Below are positions 46,529 to 57,500 of a stretch of 64,000 nt of DNA, one piece after another. Origin of the DNA: Toxonevra muliebris (lineage: Eukaryota; Arthropoda; Insecta; Diptera; Pallopteridae); NCBI GenBank assembly GCA_963691655.1, contig OY829326.1, positions 12,388,878-12,452,877 on the forward strand. Reading direction: 5' to 3'. How positions within the stretch are numbered: the stretch's first letter is position 1; each line of letters opens with the position of its first letter. The notes under the pieces were generated by a model. The model did no database searches and was not told the DNA's origin. It saw nothing but the letters and a program-made list of their open reading frames with translations. The position numbers and the translations under genes are program-made.

Positions 46529-46733
46529 GCACCATCTATTGTCTGGTGATGGCAAACCTCCAAGAGTAAAAATTCTCTTAGAAATGCTTTTCACTCAGCC
46601 GTTCTGATTCGATATAAAACTGTATACTTCTTTCATTCGTGTAAAAATATAGCTTGCTCAACACAAATGGATGCGAAAAGCTCGGCCTAGACCCTCAATG
46701 GGCTGCTGTGCTATAATGGTAGTAATAGTAATA
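46529..46733 (+). mobile_element. Non-LTR retrotransposon 3' tail (decayed)
   Basis: The sequence GGTGATGGCAAACCTCCAAG, then CAGCCGTTCTGATTCG, AAAACTGTA, AAAGCTCGGCC and a terminal TAGTAATAGTAATAA run resembles the 3' UTRs of Jockey-like LINEs in flies (GGCAAACCTCC...GCCGTTCGGAGTCGG...AAACTGTAGG...GAGCTCGGCC). A short TAA-type tail is common for I/Jockey-related elements. No ORF2 remains, so this is a strongly 5'-truncated copy. The recognition is by ordered short words; it should be aligned to confirm. Confidence 0.5.
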
Positions 46734-46751
46734 AGTGGGCATCCCGCTGCA

Positions 46752-47580
46752 CAGTGGTGGTTCTAGGATTTGGGATCGGGGGGCCTGATTTTACTAAATT
46801 AAAAGATAAAAATCAGTCTCACTATCGACCAAAACCCAAAAAAAAAATTGTATCAAATACAGGTGAAAAATTAAAAGATAACTGTAACAAAACTGAGACC
46901 AACTAAAATTCAAATACTTTTTTCAGATAGAAGTTCAAACCAAGAAAAGATCCAAATTCTGGATTATGACTTTTCTGATGGATTTATATTGTTAAATGAT
47001 CGATCGATTTTGAGAAAACAATTTGAAGGTAATTTTAATTTCCTTTGAGAATTTTTTGGGTAATTTTTGGTTGAAACAAAAACCCGAAAAAAATTAAATT
47101 AAGATAACAATTGATTGGGATAGTACTTTAAACGAATTTTTAAATTATATGTTCGTATCACTCTTAGCATCGATATCACTATTAATATCGGCCTGGTGGT
47201 GAGTTTACGATCTCACGACTTCATAACCAAGCACTTAATTTTTATGAAAAATTAAATACGTTCTTTAAGTCTGTTATACATTACTTAAAATGCAAATATA
47301 TCTTTATTTGACCAAAAAGCCAATAAGTTTTAAATTTTAACGAGATTCGTACACGCTTTTGGGTACCTGGCAACAACCCTTGAAAAAAAAAACAATATTC
47401 AGACCAAAATCTTAAAGTTTTTCGTTTGTTGAAAGTATATACTTTTCACTGCTGGTGGCTTTTTTTTGGAAAAATCTAAATATTTTTGATTTCTCAAAAA
47501 TTACTGTTAACTATAAGATTGTCGGGTTCTGAAGGGGGCTTCAGCCCCTATAACCCCCTCCCCCCCTGAATACGCTACTG
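46752..47580. mobile_element. hAT-like element copy B with 8-bp target duplication
   Basis: The 829-bp body is bounded by CAGTGGTGGTTCTAGGATTT at the left and CAGTAGCGTATTCAGGGGGG read inward from the right. The flanks are CCGCTGCA (46744-46751) and CCTCTGCA (47581-47588), a 7-of-8 match consistent with the 8-bp duplication of hAT elements. The right terminal region contains a G/C-rich inverted block (GGGGGCTTCAGCCCC). No transposase is encoded. Internal sequence is shared, inverted, with copy A at 39131-39702. Copy B keeps about 340 bp (47055-47395) that copy A lacks. Confidence 0.8.
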
Positions 47581-48324
47581 CCTCTGCAAGACAAATCTAT
47601 TCAATAAACCTTATACATTACATGTACGAAAAAGTGGAACGAAAAATAGGACATTTTTTACATCCAAAAAATAAAGTTTTTGTTTCAAGGCATATCGTCT
47701 CATTCTCATAATATCATTCTTTTTTATATTTTTTTAGAGTACGCTTTTCTCGTTTAATATTAACAATTGATTCGTTGATACTTTGCTAACTAGGCTAATT
47801 TAACTCACCGAACATTAACATTGCTCCATCGAGAGTTTCGTTATTTTTTTTGAAAAATTTAAAAGATTCAAGTTCTTAGGAAGTGAAAGTTTCCAAATGA
47901 AACAATAACTACACAGTTTAGATTTTTATAGAGATTTTGCTTTTGGTAACTTCCAAAGATTCAAAGTTCTGATTACCTGAAATTCTTAAATTACTTGAAA
48001 GGATCGAAATCGTTTCAACTCGAATATTTCTGGAGCTATAACTGATTCTCTAGCCCATGATTTTCAAACGCTCTTGAATCAAAATTGACACCGAAAAAAA
48101 ATACTAAACTATAAAATTTAAGCCCATATGTATTTATAATATTTGTCTAAAAGTGCAAAAAATTCAACTCATTCAAATTCAGCGTAGAAATCTCTCTTTT
48201 TGCATTTTGTGTGGGGGCATGCAACTGGTTAAGCAGCAATCGCCAATATTTTTCTTATGTCTCAAGCAATTTTCTACTGGGCTAATACTAAGTAGTTGTT
48301 TGACGATACGTTGCTATGGCAATA

Positions 48325-48528
48325 CACTGTAATAAAAATGTATTAAAAATTATAAAAATGTTTCTTAGACTCAACAAGAGTATATAGTAGACACTTGATT
48401 ATCCTGAAAGTGCTCTACAGTGCTTTATTTTAATACATGTCATCTATTGCAATTATGAAGCATTTCTTTTACTCAAAATACTTTTATTTTTACACATATT
48501 TGTATGTGAGGGCAAATTTTTTGTAGTG
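48325..48528. mobile_element. TA-flanked MITE (mariner-type)
   Basis: TA at 48323-48324 and 48529-48530 flank a 204-bp body. The ends are CACTGTAATAAAAATGT on the left and CACTACAAAAAATTTGC read inward from the right. TA duplication and short CACT ends fit a Tc1/mariner MITE. The terminal repeat is short and AT-rich, so chance similarity is possible. Confidence 0.45.
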
Positions 48529-51156
48529 TAGTTTCATAGATTTCTCCTTTGGGCATATGGAAGATGCTAACTTAAGATAGCAATTTGATTTTGAAAGTAT
48601 CGAGACAAAGTAAATTATTAATATCATTAAATTTCTTTGGAAAATAATTTCATTTAAATTAAATGACATAAATTATCTTTAATCTACGAGTATCAAATAC
48701 GCAAAAGTTAAAAGGAGTTTACTTTTTACGTAGCAGTATGTTAAATCGTTAAAAACTTCTTGATATTATTTTTGAATAATCCAGAAATTGCAGCTTTTCT
48801 TAAATATATTTTTATTTAGATCAGTATCTTGTTTTTGATTAGTATTTAGGTCATACATAAAGTTGATATATAGGTATTTAAGAAATTTTTTATTATTTAA
48901 GGCTTCTGAAAACTATATATAACTAATGGCAAAACCTCCAAGTCATCACAAATTTTTATTTTTTAAATATATGTATGCCTAAATTTTGTTGCCTCTTGTA
49001 TTGACCTGCATAAACAGAATACCTAAATTAATTCTAAATAGTTGATAATTGGTATATAATCATAATTATATGGTATTAGGGTTTTATAGGGAATCTATCC
49101 GGTTCTGTTCTTTTAATAATAATTTGGGTCCTTCCCATGTCTTCAAATATAATAATTTGTTATTTATTCAATGTTTCTAAAAAAAGTTCAAGACCTCATT
49201 TTACCATATTATAAAAATAAAAGCACTAAGCAATAAGAGCCCAACCAAAAAAAAAAAAAAAAAAAAACTTACAACTAGTAAAAGTGAGTTAAAAAGCAAG
49301 TAAAGGACTATAAAACACAAAAGAATAGGCAGAGGAAAGTCCAAAAACAACGATGCTTTAAATACAACGTTACCAGTAGCCAACGAACAACTTCATAGCT
49401 AAATACGAAGCTCTAAAAAAAAAACAAACTCGTATTTAAAAGAAAGAAAAAATGAAAAACCCCAACAACTAACAACCGAGAATTGCACATTGTCAGCAAC
49501 TGCTGCCGCATACGTGAAGTTATATCCATCGCAGGGTTCTAGTTAAAATACTTAAATTGTTTACAAATACACTCAAGAAAAAGAAGAAAACGAAGTCAAA
49601 AGGATTGCCATTTTCTCATTTTTATTGGCAATTTTGTCTTTAATTGTAAATATGCAACGAGTGCATATAAAAATCTATGCCTTAAACAGCGCAAGGGCAG
49701 CAACCATACAATTCGCGTATATGCAACTTGTTTTTCGCAACCATATTATTTTTCTGCTCATATGGGAAAGTTGGCTAAGCTGTTGTTGTTATTGTTGTTG
49801 TAGTTGCTGTTGCACTTCACTGCAGTTACAGATAAAAATGACCATGACCTTTTTCTTTTTAATACGAGATTGCATTTACCTTTTTATTAATAAATCTATT
49901 TGACAGTTTGTGAGAAGAAGACGAAGAAGGCAATAACGAAGAAGAAAAATAAGATAAAGGGATGGGCAGGTAAAGAGTAGAAAATGTTTCTTCTTTCGAT
50001 TACAACGCTATATAAAAATGTGAAAATGTCCAACGGTGGCGTCGGCGGCAACGGAAAATTGTGGGTGTAGGTTTAGTTATATGTATGTACATAAATTTAT
50101 ATGTGGAATATACGAGTAGAGTACCAAAATGTCAAGGGAAATTAAATACTGTTTTGTTTGTGTTAAAAGGAAACTATAAAATAATAATTTATAAAAAATT
50201 TATATGCGCATTGGAAACTTGTTTTCTTGATGAAATTATGTGATTGCAATTAAGGCTAAAAAATATTGATTTCGTTAAATTTGTGAACAAGCAGAATAAA
50301 TCTGCAAAACTGAATAAGTTGTTTCAGGTAAAAAAAGTGAAATTTATCAAATTTTTAAACAAATATCTCTTAAACTGTTATTCCAAGTATTCTGAGGAAA
50401 AGTACAATTTTAAACTTTCGATACTTCTATCTCCTAAACTGTATAAGTTATTTCATATCTTCTAAAATAAACATGAAATCGTTTAAATTTCGTTACAAAA
50501 ATTTACCAAACTGGACTTTCAGATATTAAAAAAAAAAAAAATATTTGGGATTGTCCAACTTTTGGTACGAGCAAGATCTTGCAAATTTAAAAAAAAAATT
50601 GGCAAGGTATTTTATATAGGTATTATTAAAAATCCAAAATGATTAGGCTTTAAATGTAATGTCTTCAAAACTGAAGAAGATATTTTAGTTAATTATTTAA
50701 TTAAAAATAAAAAATCGTGTAATTCATCCAGGTAGTGCCGACCAAATGCAAATTAAATATTTCTGTACACTTCAAAACTTAATGCATACCTTTAGGTACT
50801 CTGAAACTAATTTACATTTTTTAATGAAGAATATACCTAATGTATGCAAATATTTTCAAAAATCAAATTAACCAAAATTCTAATTATAAATATTGCATTT
50901 ATTATCTAATCAAAAAACACAAAGAAAAAAGAACTTGCAATAAATCTGTATGGAAAGTAATTCAAAATTTCATTAAAAATACAATTACGTAGCGCCTAAT
51001 GGTATGCTGTATAAACAAACAGAACAAACACACACACCAATGGCTTCGTAGAGAAATTTCCGAACGTAATAACTAATTAAATTTATACGACATTATTTTG
51101 CATTTTAAACGACTTAGTGTACAAACGAACACATATACAAGTACACACACACATAA

Positions 51157-51180
51157 ATACATACATACATACATACATAC
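51157..51180. repeat. (ATAC)n microsatellite
   Basis: Six ATAC units. Confidence 0.95.
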
Positions 51181-51612
51181 ACAAACTCATAGTGGCACTA
51201 CTAGCAAAAGCGTGTTTGTTGTATGCACAGTATGTATATTTTGTTAGTGTATGAATGTACACAGTTTATATGTGTGTGTGTTTAGCAAAAAGGCACTTAA
51301 ACTGATTTGCTGTTGTTGTTGTTGGAAGGAAATTTAATAATAAAATTAAAATGTTTATCTTACAAGGAAAATCTCAACTCAAGCGCAAGCGTAAAAGGAA
51401 AAAAAATGTAGTAAGATAAAAAAAAATATAATAAAATTTAAAAATGAAATTTACTTGTACAAGCAACGAAAAAAATAAAAAAAAGTTTTAGTGTGGCCTT
51501 TATTTTCTTTCATTTTCATTTTCACATCTTCCAAGGAAAATTGAATTTTTCTCCTCTTATTTTTTTCTTCTTTTTTTTTATTACATTTTCTATTGAAATT
51601 CATAAATGCGCT

Positions 51613-51632
51613 GCACACACACACACACACAT
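51613..51632. repeat. (CA)n microsatellite
   Basis: CA dinucleotide run, about nine units. Confidence 0.9.
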
Positions 51633-51830
51633 ATAGAAATATGAAAATAAAAATATTTTACGAAATAAAATAAAAATTTTATGCGCTAAAAAATAAATAA
51701 ATAATGCAATTAACACACAAAAAGTTCGTGCATTTTCTGAAGAAGAAATTTAATATGAATTTTATGTAAATTCTCATACAATTCATTCATTCATTTATTG
51801 CTATTAATAAAACTCTGCAATAAATTGTAC

Positions 51831-51846
51831 GTGTGTGTGTGTGTGT
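51831..51846. repeat. (GT)n microsatellite
   Basis: GT dinucleotide run, eight units. Confidence 0.9.
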
Positions 51847-53529
51847 ATTTATTATGTGCATATGTATATAAACAGGTAATACTGTTGAGTATTTTATGAG
51901 CAATTTATTTGTTTAAGAATAAGAAACGAAGAAGTTGAAATATTCCAAAATCGCATATAAATGTTGCCTTAATTAAAATAATAAAATTGCTCTAAAGAGC
52001 AAATAGGGAATATGAATATTTTACATGAGTTTGTGTGAGTTCCTGCTGCTGTAGAATGCTAAACAAACTTTAAAAAATCTCAAGTAAAAGTACAAGAAAA
52101 CAGTCTTCTGGATATCAACAAAAAGAAGAGGAGATGGCGAAAAAAAAGGTTCGAAAACACGATTTTGAATACAAAACCAACAAGACCAAAAAAGAACAAA
52201 ACGAAAACCAAATATTGAACAACAAAAACTAAAACCAACAACAAAATGCAAAAATGTGGTCTAAACAAGTTTTTATATTATATACATATATATATGCATA
52301 CATATTATTGTACCCCCATCACAACAACAACAAAGCTCTCAGCAAATAAAAAAAATAAAAATAAAAAACAAAAAGGAATTTTTACTTAAAATGATCTTCA
52401 AGAAAATAGCAACATCAAAAAAAATCAACAGCAGCAACAGAAAGCTGTAGAACAACAACAGCACCGCAAATAATAACAAAAATGTTGCGCTGCCTCTATA
52501 GAGTATAGAAATAACAACACAAACAATTTCATAAAAATATCTTTTTCTTCTTAGTTAATTTTATTTTTATTTTGTTTTGTTTTTTTTTTTGTTTTTTGTG
52601 CAGCTCTTTTTTATTTGCAATTTTAGAAATATTTATCGAAATTATTTTAAAAAAGAAAAAAATTCGAACGAACTAATAGCAAAAGCAACAACAACACTGT
52701 ACTACATTATGTGTATATATTTACACATTGGCATCAGCAACAGCAACAACAACACCGTAGAGTGTTGCAAATTAATGTAAAAAATTGTGCTTACATTATT
52801 TATAATTAGCGCGCACCAAATTCTTTTGCATGTTGTTGCTTTTATTGTTATTAATTTTTTTTTTATTATAAATAAATTTTAATTGTAAACTTTTTTTTTT
52901 TATTAGTCCTCATCTAAAAATCCAACAAAAAAACATGAGTTTAATAGTTAATCTAATACCTAGAATGAATTTTTTTTTGTAAAGTACACAAAATGGCGGA
53001 TTCTGAAAGTTTATTTGCAGACTTTCAACGAAAAATAGTACCAGTTTATTGTTAAAAAAAAAGAAGCTAAAAAAAAAACAAATCCTCTCATTAAGAACTA
53101 CTTTTTTATGTTTTCAATAAGTTGTATGCATAAATTTCATTCAAATCTGTGAATAACAGTGGTCACCGACCTTGAAAATATAGTCCAACAAAGATGGCGA
53201 TTGCTTCGTCAACAATTAACTTTTTTTCTTTGTTTTTTTGAAATTTTGGTCAAGTACAGACAAAAAATAGTATAATGACTTTGAATTGATAGTTTTTGGG
53301 AATAAATTTTATTACTGTAAAAAAAAAAAATATTTAAAATACTCATAGTCTGACTAGACCTAACCTCTTAAAGTAACCAGAAACCCAATTTGATTTGCCA
53401 AAGAGTTTCTCACTGACCATTTTAGAGTTAAAAACGTTTGTCTGCTCAGGGCTTACAGTACAAAAAGATTTGCGTCAAAAGATAATAAGAAGCGTGAAAC
53501 TCTTAAAAAGACTCGGCTTCACACCTTAA

Positions 53530-53747
53530 CCTTTAACTATGGAGGTGAATTTTTTACCTTTTAACTTTACTAAAAAATGTAAATAAAAAAAGATTTTTTG
53601 ATAATTATTTGTTCTTTGAAAATAAGCTAATAATATTTTTAATTAAAATAAATCTAAAATTTGAAAACTTTTTTTTTAAGTTCAACAAAACTGGCACTTT
53701 ATTTCACAAGGTGGGGTTATATTTATGACCACCTCCACAGTTAAAGG
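53530..53747. mobile_element. piggyBac-type MITE 3
   Basis: TTAA at 53526-53529 and 53748-53751 flank a 218-bp non-coding body. The terminal repeats CCTTTAACTATGGAGGTGA and CCTTTAACTGTGGAGGTGG (right, read inward) match in 17 of 19 positions, the best preserved of the TTAA-flanked elements here. CC starts and TTAA targets are typical of piggyBac MITEs. The terminal sequence differs from the elements at 19785 and 28200. Confidence 0.8.
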
Positions 53748-54229
53748 TTAACGTATACTTTCTTACAACCTTACAACATAGCACTACCTGCTAATTTCTC
53801 CTAGAAAGATAATCATATCCTTCGAAAATAATTGTTTGATTGGAGAACTATAAACTCTACTTTTAAATTAAGACCATCATAATCGATGTCATCACAATTG
53901 AAGGCAACACAATAAAGAGCATAGCTAAACGAAGGGAACTATATATATATAGCTCGTTTTAACTTAGTATATCACATCTTGATTTATGATTGTAAATATC
54001 AACTCAACTTTTGAAAGGAACTATACAAAATTTTCTAAAAGCTTATTAGCTGCAGGTTATTAGAAGAAGATAGTTTGAAAGCAGAATAGTTAAACGGGTT
54101 TAAACAATGTGGTCTAAAAAATTTGTTGCCGAATTTATGGATTTTAGCTAATATACGAAGGAAGGTAAATTGTTTGATTTAAATTGTGACAACAAGAACA
54201 AATCTAACGAATTTTGTACGATATGCAGA

Positions 54230-54545
54230 TAAAATGTTTTAGTGACTAGACTAGAAACTAAAGCCCAAACTAAAATTTGGACGAAAAATTAGATCGAAAA
54301 TCATATAAAAATTCAGTTCAAAAACTAGACCAGAAACCGGACTAAGAACTAAAAATCCGACCTAAAATTAAAAGAAAAATCTAACCAGAAAGCAGGGCGT
54401 AAATAATACCAAACTTTTGAATAAAACCAGACATATAAACGTAACAAAATAATGACTAGAAATCAAATCTGAAATCAAATTAAAATCTGAACCAAACTAA
54501 AATCAAAAACTAGACCAGAAATCAGATCTAAAATCAGGTAGAAAG
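54230..54545. repeat. Degenerate short-period repeat array
   Basis: Loose repeats of words like AAACTAGACCAGAAATCAGA and TCTAAAATC, with period roughly 12-28 bp, run across about 300 bp. The pattern resembles, on the opposite strand, the internal repeat expansion of hAT copy A at 39405-39640, but it lacks the element's ends. Confidence 0.5.
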
Positions 54546-57500
54546 AATTTATGAGTATGAGTATAATGTAGAAAAAAAAATTTTGTGTCAATGGTTAAAT
54601 TGAGACACATTCCAAAGTAAATGTTTAAAAAATCAGAAATATTTTTGAATTCTAGAATGGAAATTCTATTGCTATTCTAGGCTATTCTATTCATTGTGAC
54701 GTTTGTTGGAACAAATATTATTAATATCCATTTAAAAAAAGATTTTAAACATTAGTGCAATAGTATATACAGAAATCTTTTTTAGCACAACCACTAGGAG
54801 CATTAAATTAACAACTTTAAAACAATACATAGTTAACATCCAAAATAAATATAAATAAAGTATGAAATTAACATATAAAAAAATTCACATATTTGGAATG
54901 TCGAAAGAAGCAACAAATTGCCTTAACTTTTCAAGGCGGTGTAAGAAATATTGCACTTCAATTGATCTTCGCATAGAGTTTTATTCGCATTTACATTCCA
55001 GATACTATCCCTCTTTCCTCCTCTCTTTAACTTATTTTATTTCCCCACTCATGATAATGCAGCATAAAAAAAAAATAGAAGTGTTGCATTTAAACCTAAA
55101 TTGGTAGAGTTTTGTATGAAAATTCGACTCCATATCTATATTAACCAACCATGCTTCAAAAGAAACTTTCTTCATATACCTATTAATCATATTTCAATTT
55201 GTAAAGATATCCGAAAATATTTCGTTCTCTTGTTTTAGTCAGGCATGCTTTATGCATTTAAAATCTAAGCTCATTTCAAATAAAAATGTAACTCTTTTTC
55301 CTGCTGGGGTTTGCATGTGGCCTTTGAAAAGAAGGAAGGAGAGAAGCAGTGCTAGTAGAGGACTAACAAAGGAAGCTGAAGTTTTTATGCTTTGGTATCA
55401 ATTTATATTTAAGTCGTGTATATATATTTATCTTCATACATTGTTAGCAATTCAAACTTCCAGATGTCTGCTGAAAGTTTTAAGATAATTTTTGAATTAT
55501 GTTTGCGTGTGGGCTCAAAGATCTGCTTCGTTTTGTTTGTTGGGTAATTACGATAATTGTTGACCAAATTTTGTTTGTTTTTGGAGATCACTTTTGTGTA
55601 ATTCTTTCTTTTATACTATGATAATAAGGAAAGAAAAGCGCAGGAACTAAATTAAAAACAGGTATATTTTTTGGAGAAATCATTCTTGATTTTGTGGGTA
55701 AAAACCTCAAAAATTCTTATAAGAACTTTGCTGTTTTTCAGTGTTGTCGATACAAGCAGCTTCTTATGTAAGCCCAATAAATAAGCTGATCATTTTATCA
55801 CAAAAACTCCCAGCAACATACTAAACTTTTCGTTCTTATATTTCATGTTTTTCTTTTTTTGTATCCAACAGTATTAAGTAAGCAATTTGAAAGAAATGTA
55901 TGCAGTAGGTATGTTAGGTACATTTAAAATAAGATAAAAATGCCACATTTTCATATCAGACTCATAAAATATGCTGTCATTTTAATTTAAATTAAATTAA
56001 ATACTAATACATACATGAAACATTTCAGCATTTCGAAAGAAATTCACAAAAATACATTTAAAAAAATATATGTAGGTACTGCAAACACAAAAAAAAAATA
56101 TATTCCTATTTTATAGCCTTCACAAAATACCATAAACTACAAATCATTTCAAGACATACACACACACACTCACACACATGCACACAAAAAAAAATGTCGA
56201 AAATGCAACATAACCTAAATGATTTATCGCTTTTGCGAATATTTAATGGCGCAGGCCCTTGCAAAAATGATGAAAATTTTGTGTGCAAAAGCAAGAAAAT
56301 ACACATACACTGAGAAAAATTAAAAAAAAAATTAAAAAAAAACGAGAATCAACGAAAATGTAGAAGCAGCCAGAGCAACAGCAGCACACAGCCTTGCCGA
56401 CACTTTTAGCTAAAATATTGCCTCCATTTGCCTTCATTGCCTCCAAGTGCCTCCACTACTGCCTCCATAACCTTCTTTGCTTTTTGCCTTTGCTTGCTTT
56501 CGTTCTTCGTTTTACTTGTATACTTGCTTGCTATGCAGCTTGTTTGGTATTCAGAAGAAGCTGTGCTGCTGTTGCTGCTTGCTGTTCTTGCTCTTACCTC
56601 TCTACGTCTACCGTCGCTGCTGTTGCTGCGAAAAACAAAAACTTAAGTGCATTTTACTATAACAATTTTTGTGTGCGCACACACACACATACAATATTCC
56701 CCAAAAAGGGTATACGACACAACAACAAAAAACAGCATATTAATAACAACAACAACAACAAAATGAAACCAGCAGAACTAAACACAAGTCCAGACATTCC
56801 AAAAAGAGAAAAAACTAAAAAACAACAACAACAACAGAAATAAAGAGCATCAAAAAAGATATTAAAATATACGGAAAAAAATAATAATAAAATAAAAACG
56901 TAGTACATTTGCTATACAAAATAGCAAAAAAAAAAAAAACTAAAAAGGAGCAAAAAGCATCAAGCAAAAAGAAAAAAAAGGAGCAAGTAAATTTCTCATT
57001 TAATTTTGTTGTTGTTGCTGTGTTGAAAAATTACCCTTAAAGACAAAAAGCTCATAAATTGCCATTTTTAGTTATTTTTACTTGTTTCTTATTATTATTG
57101 CTGTTGTTGTTATTTTTTATTGTTTTAACGTGTCTTTCAGGTAATTTATTATTTTTATTATTATGTATGTATGTATGTATGTGTATGCATATAGCTCTTT
57201 CCTTCGCCATACTAAAAATATCTTTTTTTAGCTTAAACTTGCAGCTGAAATTTACTATTACTGGATATTTTTTCTATAGTTACATGTTTGTAGTAAACCT
57301 TATAAGTATTCCCTTAACAATACTTTTAAAAAACCCTTTCGCTGAATTAAGTTAGATTTTGTATGCTTATAATTATCGATGGGTTATCGTTTTTAAAATT
57401 CTTATTGTATGCATTTCTGTTGGGGAATATATGAAATCCGTTTAGTTCATATGCTTCGGTTCACAAAACATATGTTTTTTAATGAGTTAATTTTTTAGTG

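Larger units (their letters stand above)
48531..53525. other. Gene-free AT-rich stretch
   Basis: Contains poly-A at about 49245-49267, and CA, GT and ATAC microsatellites at 51.1-51.9 kb. No gene or RNA was recognised; the minus-strand frames at 49201-49383 and 52021-52251 are low-complexity. Confidence 0.5.

Noticed and set aside
51121..51180. Regular short repeats considered as a CRISPR-like array
   Set aside because: These are simple ATAC/CA microsatellites without unique spacers. No CRISPR arrays are expected or seen in this eukaryotic sequence.
56394..56843. 149-codon + strand frame
   Set aside because: Its second half is Asn/Gln repeats from CAA tracts and its first half is Cys/Leu low complexity; overlapping frames are equally open.
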